DNA of 64,000 nt from GCA-2748575 sp965222725 (GTDB taxonomy: Bacteria; Pseudomonadota; Gammaproteobacteria; Pseudomonadales; Ketobacteraceae): assembly GCA_965222725.1 (NCBI GenBank), contig OZ244969.1, forward strand, positions 3,534,001 to 3,598,000. Reading direction: 5' to 3'. Below, in pieces: positions 9,228 to 18,414 of this stretch (position 1 is its first letter; each line of letters begins with the position of its first letter). A model generated the notes under the pieces. That model did no database searches. It saw nothing but the letters and a program-made list of their open reading frames with translations, and was not told the origin of the DNA. A program made the position numbers and the translations under genes.

Positions 9228-10505
9228 GTGATTAATCGTATTTTGATTGTGATTTTTGCGTCCTTGTTTCTCGCTGCCTGTGGTGGCGGCGGAGGTGGTG
9301 GTGGCGGTACCACCGCGACCAATGCTGGTTCTGATAATAATACTGGCGGGAATGATTCCTCTGATCAGGGGAGTGGGGACGAGCAAGAGGAGCAGGCTTT
9401 TACTCAGGAGCAGAGTGAGTATCTGCCACTCATTGATGGCAGGGGGTGGTCTTACTTCGTAACGTCCAGCGCCAATGCAGAAGGAGGGCAATCACCATTA
9501 TTGGCCCAGCAGAGCGGTACTCCAGGAGTTTATGATCTCACCTCCATTCTGGATGACACTGACCCTGAAGCTGTGATTTCAATTACACAGAAATATTCAA
9601 GCACCAAGATTTCTGCTCAAAACTCTGAAATCGCATTTCATGGTTTCACCGGACAGAACCTGGTGCTGCCGCTTCCTCAAGAATTGGTAGACCAGGCAAG
9701 CCCTTGGGCAGGATTTTTGGGAGTGGATAGTATTACTGCCTTGTACCTTGAATTGAATAGTATTGCCTTCACTCAGGCAGTTAAAGTCATTGGCAGTGAT
9801 GAAACACTGGCAGCTCAAACTGCTTCAGATTCTTTAGAGGCCAACGTGTCCCTTCGTATCCTAAATCAGGATGGTGATCCGCTGTTTAGTACGAACTCGC
9901 TTTCTCTTGGTGTACAGGCCGAGGTTGACAATGAAGATGCTACACCTCAGTTTGGCTCAGGGGAGGATACCTATCGCTTTAAAGGAAGGCAGTCAAACGC
10001 GACCCTGGATCTTACTGGGCCCGTTAATCTAATCGTGATCAACTATGACCTGGAATTCAGGATCGAAGATAACTCGATTTACGTACCGGGTATCGGAGTT
10101 GCCAAGAGAACACTCAATGTGTTTGCAGATGGAAACAATAATGATCCGTTGCAGACTATTGAGTTGACTTGGGACGGAATGAATGGGTTACCCGAACCTG
10201 TTATCTATGAATTATTTCAGGCTGACCCGATTGCATTGTCCGAGGATGTCAGGCTCAGAATTGCAAGTGAGGAAGCGAACGGACCGCTTAATCCTTTTAA
10301 CCCTCAAGACTATCAGATACTGAATTCATCAGCTTTAGATGATTTGCCTTGGTTGACTGTACAGGAAGAGGTCGCTTCAACGGCGTATATAGTGAGTATG
10401 TCTGCTATGGATTTACCTGCAGCAACGACTTCGACGGTTGTATACGTTGGTGCTGATGACTCAGATACTCAGTTTCCGGTTAATATCACTTTCTCTGTGG
10501 ACTAA
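9228..10505 (+). CDS. putative lipoprotein of unknown function with poly-Gly linker
   Basis: This 425-residue exported protein begins with a lipoprotein signal (ILIVIFASLFLAAC). The lipobox LAAC is followed by nine Gly, then an Asn/Gly/Asp/Glu-rich linker to about residue 65, typical of outer-membrane-anchored proteins that project from the surface. The rest is acidic and beta-rich in appearance, with no motif I recognise. The last ~90 residues may form a separate Ig-like segment. The start is GTG with TGTGAGG before it. The gene is visibly more A+T-rich than neighbouring genes, which could reflect transfer or fast surface-protein evolution. A strong bidirectional terminator follows. Confidence 0.8.
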   Translation: MINRILIVIFASLFLAACGGGGGGGGGTTATNAGSDNNTGGNDSSDQGSGDEQEEQAFTQEQSEYLPLIDGRGWSYFVTSSANAEGGQSPLLAQQSGTPGVYDLTSILDDTDPEAVISITQKYSSTKISAQNSEIAFHGFTGQNLVLPLPQELVDQASPWAGFLGVDSITALYLELNSIAFTQAVKVIGSDETLAAQTASDSLEANVSLRILNQDGDPLFSTNSLSLGVQAEVDNEDATPQFGSGEDTYRFKGRQSNATLDLTGPVNLIVINYDLEFRIEDNSIYVPGIGVAKRTLNVFADGNNNDPLQTIELTWDGMNGLPEPVIYELFQADPIALSEDVRLRIASEEANGPLNPFNPQDYQILNSSALDDLPWLTVQEEVASTAYIVSMSAMDLPAATTSTVVYVGADDSDTQFPVNITFSVD

Positions 10506-10531
10506 CGCGACATAGCAGTATTAAAACTACC

Positions 10532-10562
10532 AAAAGGGCTGCCCATATCAGGCAGCCCTTTT
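10532..10562. terminator. bidirectional terminator between lipoprotein gene and acyP
   Basis: A 12-bp perfect stem, AAAAGGGCTGCC pairing with GGCAGCCCTTTT around a CATATCA loop. Runs of A on the left and T on the right let it serve both convergent genes. Confidence 0.93.
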
Positions 10563-10568
10563 CAAACC

Positions 10569-10850
10569 TCACCCATTCTCAAACGAAGTCACAAAGTCCG
10601 TTTCACCTTCCACCGTATCCATTTCATACTGCTCAAACTCATCCACCCGCGCGGCGCTGGAACCCCGGCGAGCCCAGCGTAAAAAATCATCAACACGGCC
10701 TTCATCGCCTTGCACTTCAAATTCCACGCCACCATCCGTGAGATTGCGGATCCAGCCGGTGCAGTTCAGGGCGTCGGCACGTTCTTCAGCGGATTTACGG
10801 TAGTAAACGCCTTGCACACGGCCCCGGGCAACCCCATGAATGCGCTTCAT
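10569..10850 (-). CDS. acyP: acylphosphatase
   Basis: This 93-residue acylphosphatase hydrolyses carboxyl-phosphate bonds such as acetyl phosphate. Both signatures are present: GRVQGVYYRKS, with the phosphate-binding loop and catalytic Arg, and GWIRNLTDGGVE, with the catalytic Asn. Length is normal for the family. The ATG at 10850 follows AAGGAT at good spacing; the frame is open 26 codons further upstream but lacks family sequence there. It stands alone, converging on the lipoprotein gene across a shared terminator. Confidence 0.95.
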   Translation of the reverse strand: MKRIHGVARGRVQGVYYRKSAEERADALNCTGWIRNLTDGGVEFEVQGDEGRVDDFLRWARRGSSAARVDEFEQYEMDTVEGETDFVTSFENG

Positions 10851-10961
10851 AGTGATATCCTTTTTATTAACAGATGGGTTCAAGATATAAGTGAAGCATA
10901 GCTGATTTGGGTGGGGTAAGGGAATCACCCTGATATTTGCGGATGATTCCCTTGTGATTGA

Positions 10962-11792
10962 TTATAAAAACAGGTCTGGTAGTAACCGGGAATCATCAAG
11001 CTCCGGGTTTACCCGGTAGCCGGCAAAGTCGGTAACGCCGGCTTCCCGCAGCACTTCTTCGTCCACAAAGAAGTTGCCGGTGCACTCCCGGGACGAGCGG
11101 CACAGGATGTTGTGCGCGGCATCGGCCATGATATCCGGGGTCCGGGAGGCGTTGGCCATCTGATCACCGCCCATCTGGTTTTTAATGGCGGCGGTGGCGA
11201 TGGTGGTTTTTGGCCAGAGTGCATTGAAGGCGATACCGGCCCGTTTGAATTCTTCTGCCATACCCAGCACGCAAAAGCTCATACCGTATTTGGCCATGGT
11301 GTAGGGCAGGTGCAGGCCAAACCATTTGGGATCCATGTTCAGTGGTGGTGACAGATTCAGCACATGAGGGTTGTCTGACTTTTTCAGGTGGGGAATGCAT
11401 TTTTGTGATGTCAGAAAAGTGCCCCGGTAATTGATCTGATGCATCAGGTCAAAGCGCTTCATTTCGGTCATTTCGGTGCCCGTCAGCTGAATGGCGCTGG
11501 CATTGTTGATCAGAATATCGATTCCGCCAAAACGCTCCACCGCCTGATTGACGGCCTGGGTCACCTGATCTTCTTCCCGCACATCCATCATCACGGGCAG
11601 TGCTTTACCGCCGGCCGCTTCAATGTCAGCCGCTGCCGTGTAAATGGTGCCTTCCAGTTTGGGGTGGGGTTCTGAGGTTTTGGCGGCAATCACCACGTTG
11701 GCGCCGTCTGCTGCCGCCTTCAGGGCAATGGCCTTACCGATACCCCGGCTGCCGCCGGTGATAAATACTGTTTTGTTTGCCAGGTTTCCCAT
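10962..11792 (-). CDS. SDR family oxidoreductase, HSDL2-like
   Basis: This 276-residue SDR resembles the N-terminal catalytic domain of hydroxysteroid dehydrogenase-like protein 2. It has TGGSRGIG (cofactor loop), NNAS, NLSPPLNMDPKWF, the catalytic YTMAK, and the family stretch NALWPKT. It lacks the SCP2 lipid-binding domain of the eukaryotic protein. The substrate is unknown; a role in fatty acid or steroid metabolism is inferred from the family only. AAGGAG precedes the ATG. A 7-bp inverted repeat of TetR-operator type lies 36 bp upstream of the start, so the gene may be controlled by a repressor encoded elsewhere. Confidence 0.9.
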   Translation of the reverse strand: MGNLANKTVFITGGSRGIGKAIALKAAADGANVVIAAKTSEPHPKLEGTIYTAAADIEAAGGKALPVMMDVREEDQVTQAVNQAVERFGGIDILINNASAIQLTGTEMTEMKRFDLMHQINYRGTFLTSQKCIPHLKKSDNPHVLNLSPPLNMDPKWFGLHLPYTMAKYGMSFCVLGMAEEFKRAGIAFNALWPKTTIATAAIKNQMGGDQMANASRTPDIMADAAHNILCRSSRECTGNFFVDEEVLREAGVTDFAGYRVNPELDDSRLLPDLFL

Positions 11793-11827
11793 GGTTGATC
11801 TCCTTTGGTTATCTGTGACGTCAAGCT

Positions 11828-11845
11828 ACCAAGCAAGCGCTTGGT
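11828..11845 (-). promoter_or_regulatory. candidate TetR-type operator upstream of the HSDL2-like SDR gene
   Basis: ACCAAGC and GCTTGGT form a perfect 7-bp inverted repeat separated by AAGC, 36 bp before the SDR start codon. Size and position suit a TetR-family operator. A second, shorter palindrome ACCAATTGGT (about 11962-11971) lies nearer the divergent beta-helix gene. No regulator gene is adjacent. The rest of 11793-12108 is A+T-rich and holds no ORF I would support. Confidence 0.5.
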
Positions 11846-12108
11846 CTGTAAAGGTAGAAGTGGCCCGGATATTTCTTTGGGCAAACGATTTGTCAGAGCG
11901 GGTTAACGGTACAGCTGCAAGAGGCTTGAAGGCCGCGAGTGTCCAGTCTGATGTGAATTTAACCAATTGGTCGAATATTGGTCTGTAATTGATTGATTTC
12001 ATTCATTTTATTGTAATCTTTCTGTCATTTGTGCACCCTATGATGCGTCTCTGTTGTTGTGCCTGTCCAATTTACCTTCTTATTTTTTGCTGACCAATGG
12101 GGGAGCCT

Positions 12109-13770
12109 ATGGGGGAATCGATTTCTCGTGCCGAAGCGGTAAGTCTACTCTGGAAATTGAAACAAGCCTCGGACAGGAAGTCCCCTTCAGATATTCCCTA
12201 CATTCATTTCAACATGTTGCTGACGGACCCGGATTATCGCGAAGAAATTCTCAGCAAGGTGCTGGATTCAGATGACGAGGATCTTCAGGAAATTGCCGGC
12301 AAGCTGAATCGCGTGGCACTGGAAGGCCGCCTGATCAAGGATCCTTCCGAGGTCCAGGTGTCCAGAGCGTCGAAACGGGAAACCCATGTCAGCCTGGTTT
12401 CCGCCGCAGATATCCCCGACCAGCGCATTGTGAAGGCAGGTTTTCCCTGGCTTTCCATGGTACTGACGGTGTTGCTGATTCTGACGCTGGTGGGCAGCGG
12501 CATTGGTGCGGTTTATTATCGCGATCTGTCCCGTTTTATTGAATCTGAACAGCTGGTAAAAAATGCCATTGTGGAAGACACCCGCTGGCAGCAAGGCACC
12601 ACCTATGTGCTGGACGAAATTATCTATGTGGAGGCGGGCGCCAATCTGACCATCGACCCGGGTGTAACCGTTAAGGGCAAGCCGGGCTCGGCTTTGGTGG
12701 TTACCCGGGGCAGCCAGTTGTTTGCCCGCGGCACCCGTGCCAAACCCATCGTTTTCACCAGCGATGCCAAACCGGGACAACGCCATCCGGGTGACTGGGG
12801 CGGCGTGGTATTGCTGGGCAGTGCGCCGGTTAACAGCAGCGATATGCATATTGAAGGGGTAGATCCCACCGATTCCCGTGGTATGTTTGGTGGCGTAAAT
12901 GAAACTGATAGTTGTGGTGTGCTGGAATTTGTACGGATCGAATATGCCGGATTCGAGGTGTATTCCAATAACGAACTGAACGGGCTGACACTGGGTGGTT
13001 GTGGCAATCACACCGTGGTGCGGCATGTGCAGGTGCATTTGCCCCTTGATGATGGGGTTGAAGTGTTTGGCGGTACCGTGGATCTGAAAAATATTCTGAT
13101 TACCGGGCCGGGCGATGATGGACTGGACTGGGATCTGGGTTGGCAGGGCAGGGTGCAGTTTCTGATTGTGCAGCAGTTCAAGGAAAGGGGCGACAATGCC
13201 TTTGAGGGGGACAGCAATAAAAAACGGCCCCAGGCGTTACCCATTTCCAACCCCACGATTTTTAATGCCACCCTGATTGGCGGCTTCAGTGATAACAAAG
13301 CCCAGCGGGGCATGTTGCTACGGCGCGGTACCGGAGGCCATTTCAATAATATTCTTATGACGGGTTTTTCCAACGAAAGCGTGGATATTCGTGATGTGGA
13401 AACCGTTAATCTTGTGGCCTCCGGGGATCTGACCTTTAATTCGGTATTGATGTTTGATATCGGTGAGGGCGGGCGCCAGTTTTTTACAGCCGAAATAGGC
13501 GAAGGGGATGACGACGAAGGATTTCGTGAGGAAAGCCTGTTTGAAAACCGGGAAAACATACGGCTGGATGTAAACCCGGGTTTTGGTTTGTCGGTGCGGG
13601 ATCCGTTGCGGCCGCAGTTTTCACCCCAGGGGAATACGGTGGTGGAGTTGTTTGGCACCCGGCCGCCGCAGGATGAATTCTGGGATGAAGGAGCGGATTT
13701 TATCGGCGCGCTGCCTTCCAAGGCCAATACCACCTGGCTGGATGGCTGGACCCGTTTTCCTGCGGAGTAG
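12109..13770 (+). CDS. membrane-anchored beta-helix (right-handed repeat) protein
   Basis: This ~553-residue protein has a cytoplasmic N-terminus of about 110 residues, one transmembrane segment (WLSMVLTVLLILTLVGSGIG) and a long periplasmic part. The periplasmic part matches a family common in Bacteroidetes and some proteobacteria: TTYVLDEIIYVEAGANLTI, then PIVFTSDAKPG, GDWGGVVLLG, FVRIEYAG, ELNGLTLGGCG, DDGVEVFGGTV and DDGLDWDLGW, the successive rungs of a parallel beta-helix. Most relatives are secreted; a cytoplasmic N-terminal domain ahead of the helix is unusual. The function is unknown. The ATG at 12109 follows GGGGGAG; an ATG at 12097 is an alternative. It converges on lon. Confidence 0.85.
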   Translation: MGESISRAEAVSLLWKLKQASDRKSPSDIPYIHFNMLLTDPDYREEILSKVLDSDDEDLQEIAGKLNRVALEGRLIKDPSEVQVSRASKRETHVSLVSAADIPDQRIVKAGFPWLSMVLTVLLILTLVGSGIGAVYYRDLSRFIESEQLVKNAIVEDTRWQQGTTYVLDEIIYVEAGANLTIDPGVTVKGKPGSALVVTRGSQLFARGTRAKPIVFTSDAKPGQRHPGDWGGVVLLGSAPVNSSDMHIEGVDPTDSRGMFGGVNETDSCGVLEFVRIEYAGFEVYSNNELNGLTLGGCGNHTVVRHVQVHLPLDDGVEVFGGTVDLKNILITGPGDDGLDWDLGWQGRVQFLIVQQFKERGDNAFEGDSNKKRPQALPISNPTIFNATLIGGFSDNKAQRGMLLRRGTGGHFNNILMTGFSNESVDIRDVETVNLVASGDLTFNSVLMFDIGEGGRQFFTAEIGEGDDDEGFREESLFENRENIRLDVNPGFGLSVRDPLRPQFSPQGNTVVELFGTRPPQDEFWDEGADFIGALPSKANTTWLDGWTRFPAE

Positions 13771-13803
13771 TTGCTTTCTCCTGAAAACTTTCTTCTGAAA
13801 ACA

Positions 13804-13824
13804 GAGGCGCTAGAACAGCGCCTC
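13804..13824 (-). terminator. hairpin overlapping the lon stop codon
   Basis: GAGGCGCT and AGCGCCTC form a perfect 8-bp stem around a 5-nt loop. It includes the lon stop codon, and on the minus strand it is followed by TGTTTTC, a weak U-tract. It may serve as the lon terminator between the convergent genes. Confidence 0.6.
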
Positions 13825-16206
13825 ATAAACGTCGTTGTAAGTTTCTGCAAAGTGAATTTTCATGCCGGATTTTAAATAGTCCGGCAATTCGTCATAGTCC
13901 CCACGATTGGCTTCCGGCAGTATCAGAGATTTGATTTTCTGGCGTCGTGCCGCAATCACTTTTTCGCGGATACCACCCACGGCCAGTACTTTGCCGGTAA
14001 GGGTAAGTTCACCGGTCATGGCGACATTGCGGCGGATTTTCTTATCCAGTGCCAGTGAAACCAGCGCGGTTGCCATGGTGACCCCGGCACTGGGGCCATC
14101 CTTGGGGGTTGCACCTTCCGGCACATGCAAATGTACAGCGGCCTTGTCATAAAAGTTTTCGTCGGCACCAAAATCATCCAGATGGGATGACACATAACTG
14201 TAGGCGATCTCGGCGGATTCCCGCATCACATCCCCCAATTGCCCGGTAAGTTTCAGACTGCGGTTTTTGTTGTGGATTACCGTGGCTTCAATATCCAGGG
14301 TGGCACCACCCAAAGCAGTCCAGGCCAGCCCAGTGATTACGCCCACGCCTGTCAGGGCTTTTTGTTCCTTGAACACGGGGTTGCCCAGATAGGTTTCCAC
14401 ATCCTCGGCTTTGATCACGATCTTTTCATCAGGATGTTCCAGAAAACGTACCACCGCCTTGCGGATAATCTTGTTCAGGTTTTTTTCCAGGTTACGCACG
14501 CCGGCTTCGCGGGCGTAGCCTTCAATAATGTGCCGTAATGCGGCGGTATTAATCTTGATTTTGGAACGTTTGACACCGGCTCTGTCCAGCGCCCGGGGTA
14601 ACAGGTGGTGTTTGGCGATTTTGACTTTTTCTTCCGTGATGTAACCGGACAGGCGGATCATATCCATTCGGTCCAGCAGGGGGCCGGGAATGGTATCCAG
14701 CTGGTTAGCGGTACACACAAAGAGCACTTTGGAAAGGTCCACCCTCAGGTCCAGATAATGATCGAGAAATTCTTTATTCTGTTCCGGGTCCAGCACCTCC
14801 AGTAACGCCGATGCGGGGTCACCTTGAAAACTTTTACCCAGCTTGTCGATTTCGTCCAGCATGATGACTGGGTTGGATACAGTCACATCCTTCAATGCCT
14901 GTACGAACTTGCCGGGCATGGCGCCGATATAGGTTCGACGGTGGCCTTTGATTTCGGCTTCGTCGCGCATGCCTCCCAGACTGAAGCGATAGAACTTGCG
15001 GCCCAGTGCATCGGCAATGGAGCGGCCAATAGAGGTTTTACCCACACCGGGCGGGCCCACCAATAATAAAATGGAGCCGGACATTTCTCCACGATAGGCG
15101 CCCAGTGCCAGGAATTCGATAATGCGTTCTTTAACATCTTCCAGGCCGTCGTGGTGTTTATCCAGCACTTTGCGCGCCTGTTGTATATCCAGTTTGTCTT
15201 TGGAATATACGCCCCAGGGAACGGAGGTTGCCCAGTCAAGATAATTACGGGTAACGCCATATTCCGGCGATCCCACTTCCAGCAGGGACAGCTTGTGCAG
15301 TTCTTCCTCAATGCGCTTCATGGCGTACTCGGGCACCTGCATTTTATCCAGGCGCTGGCGGAACTGTTCCACATCGCTTTGTTTGTCGTCTTTACTGATA
15401 CCCAGCTCTTTCTGGATAACTTTCAGTTGTTCCCGCAAAAAGAAATTCCGCTGGGTTTGATCGATGGTTTCATTCACCTGTTGATCGATCTGATTTTGCA
15501 GCTTGGCAACCTCGGTTTCCTGCTTCAGCAGTACCAGCACCTTTTCCATGCGTTTCAACAGGGGCACGGTATCAAGAATATCCTGAAGCTCCCGGCCTTT
15601 GGCGGTTGTCAGTGACGCAGCAAAGTCAGCCAGTGGCGAAGGATCGTTGGGGCCAAAGCGGCTCAGGTAATTGCGCAGCTCTTCCGTGTAGAGCGGATTG
15701 ATGGAAATCAGTTCTTTGATATTGTTGATCAGCGCCATGGCATAGGCTTTGACTTCATCAGGGTTTTCCTGAGATGGCTCCGGGTAGCTGACCTGCGCCA
15801 GATAAACAGAATCCTTGCGAATCCAGGTGTGAATGCGTGCCCGGCGCAGACCCTGGGCAATAAACTGAATCTTGCCGGACTCTTCAACAATGTTGTGAAC
15901 TTTGGCAACACAGCCCATCATGGCCAGCTTGTTCACATCCACTTCATCATTGGCGATGGGGGAATCGTAAAACGACAGCAGAATCAGTTGATGGGGAGTT
16001 TTGGACACCCGTTTCAGGGTTTCGGACCAGGGATCCATATCCACCACCACCGGCTGCACCTGGGCCGGAAAAAACGGGCGGGAAGAAATCGGGATGATAT
16101 AGAGGCTGTCGGGAAGCACCTGGCTGGCAGGAATCAAACCACCCGCCAGATCGGTGCCTTCAATCAGTTCCTGACTATCGAAATCGGTATCGTCTGACTG
16201 GCTCAT
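13810..16206 (-). CDS. lon: ATP-dependent Lon protease (LonA)
   Basis: This 798-residue LonA degrades misfolded and short-lived regulatory proteins in the cytoplasm. In order it has an N-terminal substrate-binding domain with a coiled region (about 1-330), an AAA+ module with Walker A GPPGVGKTS and Walker B VIMLDEID, and a C-terminal protease domain with the Ser-Lys dyad S706 (GPSAG) and K749 (GGIREK). Length is usual for LonA. The first ~25 residues are acidic and extend the normal N-terminus. The ATG at 16206 is taken; a TTG two codons upstream is possible. A sigma-32-like promoter lies upstream. No clpX or hupB flanks it, so it may be a second Lon paralogue. Confidence 0.96.
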   Translation of the reverse strand: MSQSDDTDFDSQELIEGTDLAGGLIPASQVLPDSLYIIPISSRPFFPAQVQPVVVDMDPWSETLKRVSKTPHQLILLSFYDSPIANDEVDVNKLAMMGCVAKVHNIVEESGKIQFIAQGLRRARIHTWIRKDSVYLAQVSYPEPSQENPDEVKAYAMALINNIKELISINPLYTEELRNYLSRFGPNDPSPLADFAASLTTAKGRELQDILDTVPLLKRMEKVLVLLKQETEVAKLQNQIDQQVNETIDQTQRNFFLREQLKVIQKELGISKDDKQSDVEQFRQRLDKMQVPEYAMKRIEEELHKLSLLEVGSPEYGVTRNYLDWATSVPWGVYSKDKLDIQQARKVLDKHHDGLEDVKERIIEFLALGAYRGEMSGSILLLVGPPGVGKTSIGRSIADALGRKFYRFSLGGMRDEAEIKGHRRTYIGAMPGKFVQALKDVTVSNPVIMLDEIDKLGKSFQGDPASALLEVLDPEQNKEFLDHYLDLRVDLSKVLFVCTANQLDTIPGPLLDRMDMIRLSGYITEEKVKIAKHHLLPRALDRAGVKRSKIKINTAALRHIIEGYAREAGVRNLEKNLNKIIRKAVVRFLEHPDEKIVIKAEDVETYLGNPVFKEQKALTGVGVITGLAWTALGGATLDIEATVIHNKNRSLKLTGQLGDVMRESAEIAYSYVSSHLDDFGADENFYDKAAVHLHVPEGATPKDGPSAGVTMATALVSLALDKKIRRNVAMTGELTLTGKVLAVGGIREKVIAARRQKIKSLILPEANRGDYDELPDYLKSGMKIHFAETYNDVYEALF

Positions 16207-16269
16207 GTACAAAGGGCCCTGAAGCTGAATTCGTTGGAAAGCGGTAAGTTAAAAATCGGTCTTCCAACT

Positions 16270-16297
16270 ATATTGGGGTTCCCGTCGCCAATTCAAT
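16270..16297 (-). promoter_or_regulatory. candidate sigma-32 (heat-shock) promoter of lon
   Basis: Read on the minus strand, ATTGAA (16297-16292) is followed after exactly 13 bp by CCCCAATAT (16278-16270). This closely matches the RpoH consensus (CTTGAA, 13-14 bp, CCCCATNT). The implied 5' leader is roughly 55 nt. Heat-shock control of lon is established in enterobacteria. Confidence 0.7.
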
Positions 16298-16331
16298 CCT
16301 TGGACTTGATCAGAGGTTCCCTGGCTTCTTT

Positions 16332-17246
16332 CTAGCGGCTGTGCAGCTTGTCCAGGATGTCGATGTAATCATCCAGATTATCGGAACATTCGGCCTGAAC
16401 CTCTTCCAGGGTCGGCAGGTAACTGGTGTAACTGGCGCCGCCGATAAGAATGTGCGTGTCCTGGGTCAGGCCCTTGCGCAGCTGGGTAAGGTATTCAGGT
16501 ACCGCGGGGTCCAGTACCGGGAAGCTGAGGCTGACCGCCACCGCTTTGGCGGCTTTGCAATCGGCGGCAAATATCAGTTCTTCCACCGGCACCGCCGGCC
16601 CCAGATACACCACCTGCCAACCGCGGGTGGCAGCCAGCACGCCGGCGATGGTGGCCCCCAGCTCGTGGGAATGGTTGGGGGGCGTGGCAACGATGAGCCT
16701 GGGCCCTTGTTCATCGGTATTGCTGTCCACCAGATAGCGGCCCAGAAAGGAGCGTACACCGGCCGAACCGAAGTGTTCCTGACAGGTACGGATATTGCCT
16801 TTTTGCCAGAGGTTGCCCACCTTGAACAGCAGCGGGTGTACCAGGTCTTTGAGAAAAGCCACCAGCCCCATTTCCACCAGCGCCTGCTGCAGGTGGCGTT
16901 CGAAGGGTCTGGGGTTGAGCATCAGAATATCGTTGAGGCAGATTTCCAGATAATTATGGGACAGGGTTTCCTGGGTTGCCTGTTCAGGCGCCAGTTCACT
17001 GGCAATCTCCAGTTCGGTGGCGATTTTTTCCAGCGCGTCCGTTGGCAGGTTGGCTACGGAGCTGATGCGCCGACCGGCCTCGGTAGCCTTGCGTAGTAAT
17101 ACCAGCCGATAGACATCGTCACTGCTGTAAATTCGCTGGTTCGAGGCGGTGCGTTCCGGCGAGATGGCCTGATAACGCCGTTCCCAGACCCGGATAACAT
17201 CTGCTGTCAGCCCACTTTTTTCCGCTGCCGCCTGGATTGAATGCAT
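16332..17246 (-). CDS. MerR-family regulator with B12-binding domain (CarH/LitR-type photoreceptor)
   Basis: This 304-residue protein has a MerR-type winged-helix DNA-binding domain (about 1-70; VIRVWERRYQAISPERT), a helical cap and a B12-binding Rossmann domain. The cap has W147-x9-E157-H158, the Wx9EH signature of CarH-type photoreceptors where adenosylcobalamin meets the light-sensing helix bundle. The likely lower axial ligand is H194 in SHELG, with His where ExHxxG proteins have Glu. In known CarH proteins the dark AdoCbl tetramer blocks the promoter and light breaks it up. The gene is last in the photolyase operon, 21 bp after the previous stop, so it probably represses its own operon. 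The ATG at 17246 follows GAGAGG; a GTG two codons upstream is possible. Confidence 0.9.
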   Translation of the reverse strand: MHSIQAAAEKSGLTADVIRVWERRYQAISPERTASNQRIYSSDDVYRLVLLRKATEAGRRISSVANLPTDALEKIATELEIASELAPEQATQETLSHNYLEICLNDILMLNPRPFERHLQQALVEMGLVAFLKDLVHPLLFKVGNLWQKGNIRTCQEHFGSAGVRSFLGRYLVDSNTDEQGPRLIVATPPNHSHELGATIAGVLAATRGWQVVYLGPAVPVEELIFAADCKAAKAVAVSLSFPVLDPAVPEYLTQLRKGLTQDTHILIGGASYTSYLPTLEEVQAECSDNLDDYIDILDKLHSR

Positions 17247-17267
17247 GCACACCTCTCTGAATGAAAA

Positions 17268-17627
17268 TCACCTAATATTAATGTTACTTTTGATGGTCGC
17301 CAAGGGATCGTCGCTTTTGTGGGCAGTTTTTTTTCTGCTCAGCCAGTTCAGCAGGTAAATGCAGGCAACCAGATTTCCCAGCAGCATCAGTGCTGCAATC
17401 CAGGGAGCCGCCCGTGAAAAAGAACTTTCCTGACTGTAAATAAACAAGGCAAAGAGCACGAAACCGGCGTACAGGTCCACCAGCGCCATTTGCCCCCAGG
17501 GGCTGCCAAACAGCGTGGGGGCGCTGGATTCAATGTTGCCTGCATAGAGCGCGTATCCCAGAAACCCGATCAGTACCAGGGCATTAAGGCAGATTATCCG
17601 GCGAACGAATTTAGCGGCAGATTGCAT
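17268..17627 (-). CDS. small integral membrane protein (DUF1475-like)
   Basis: This 119-residue protein has three predicted membrane segments (CLNALVLIGFLGYALYAG; MALVDLYAGFVLFALFIY; APWIAALMLLGNLVACIYLL) and a charged cytoplasmic tail. The stretch around ALVDLYAGF resembles DUF1475 proteins, though I recognise this only weakly. Its start overlaps the end of the preceding exported-protein gene by 17 bp, so translation is coupled. No function can be assigned beyond membership of the light-regulated lipid/photolyase operon. Confidence 0.8.
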   Translation of the reverse strand: MQSAAKFVRRIICLNALVLIGFLGYALYAGNIESSAPTLFGSPWGQMALVDLYAGFVLFALFIYSQESSFSRAAPWIAALMLLGNLVACIYLLNWLSRKKTAHKSDDPLATIKSNINIR

Positions 17628-18414
17628 CGAGGTCCTCCCCGTACTGATAGTCGATGGATGCGATAAAATTTTTATCCTCGTTGCGGGGAACGTTGGTTAA
17701 CCCCTGAAACTTCATCAGTTGTCCCGTGTTTTTGTTATAGATTACCTGTATCGGATCCACCAAAAGTCTTATCACAAAGTTACTTGGATACATGTTGATG
17801 GTGACTTGTGCATCGCTCTGTTCCTGTGGCTGCAGGGTAAATCCCAGTGTGTCCAGTCGAGGTGCCGACAGGTACACCACATCCAGGGAACTGCCTTTGG
17901 TGAGTTGCTTCAGATGGTCGCGAATAAACTGATCAAAGCCCGCATCTGCAATCACCGGCTTGTCGTAGTCAGTGGCATTAATGGCTTTGCTTTCCCATTG
18001 TGTGCTACCGGGTTCGCGACGATAGAGGGTAATTGTCCGGCCGGTGTAGCGAATTGCCTCGGCAAATCCGGACGGGTGATGAACAAACTCGTATTCAGGG
18101 AGCCAGGACGGATTAATGCCGGGTGGGGGGCTCTGGTTCGTTTGCGCCGGCTTGACCGGTATCAGTTCAAGTCCGCTGCGAAGTGTCTTGGTGGCTATTG
18201 GGCTGTTTTCCTCGTCCAGGTACTTTACCCGGGTAATCTGATGGCTGTTGCCGTTTGTGGCGCTGCAGTGCACCTCACGATAGTAAAGCTTGTCCGAGTC
18301 CGGCTTGCGGGCAATTCCCTGAAAGCTGGCCTGAGCACTCAGCGAAACAGCGAACAACGCTGCGGCAACTGCTATAAGCCATGCGCCGGTTACAGGTTCA
18401 GGAGCGTGGTGCAT
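17611..18414 (-). CDS. exported protein of unknown function in the light operon
   Basis: This 267-residue protein has a signal peptide (WLIAVAAALFAVSLSAQA) and a mature part predicted to be periplasmic. Visible features are HCSATNGNSHQITRVKYLDEE near the mature N-terminus and VDPIQVIYNKNTGQLMKFQG near the C-terminus, the kind of beta-rich sequence found in envelope proteins. I do not recognise a named family with confidence. It overlaps the DUF2878 gene upstream (17 bp) and the small membrane-protein gene downstream (17 bp). Its place among fatty-acid-modifying genes suggests a role in handling modified lipids; this is inference. Confidence 0.8.
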   Translation of the reverse strand: MHHAPEPVTGAWLIAVAAALFAVSLSAQASFQGIARKPDSDKLYYREVHCSATNGNSHQITRVKYLDEENSPIATKTLRSGLELIPVKPAQTNQSPPPGINPSWLPEYEFVHHPSGFAEAIRYTGRTITLYRREPGSTQWESKAINATDYDKPVIADAGFDQFIRDHLKQLTKGSSLDVVYLSAPRLDTLGFTLQPQEQSDAQVTINMYPSNFVIRLLVDPIQVIYNKNTGQLMKFQGLTNVPRNEDKNFIASIDYQYGEDLDAICR

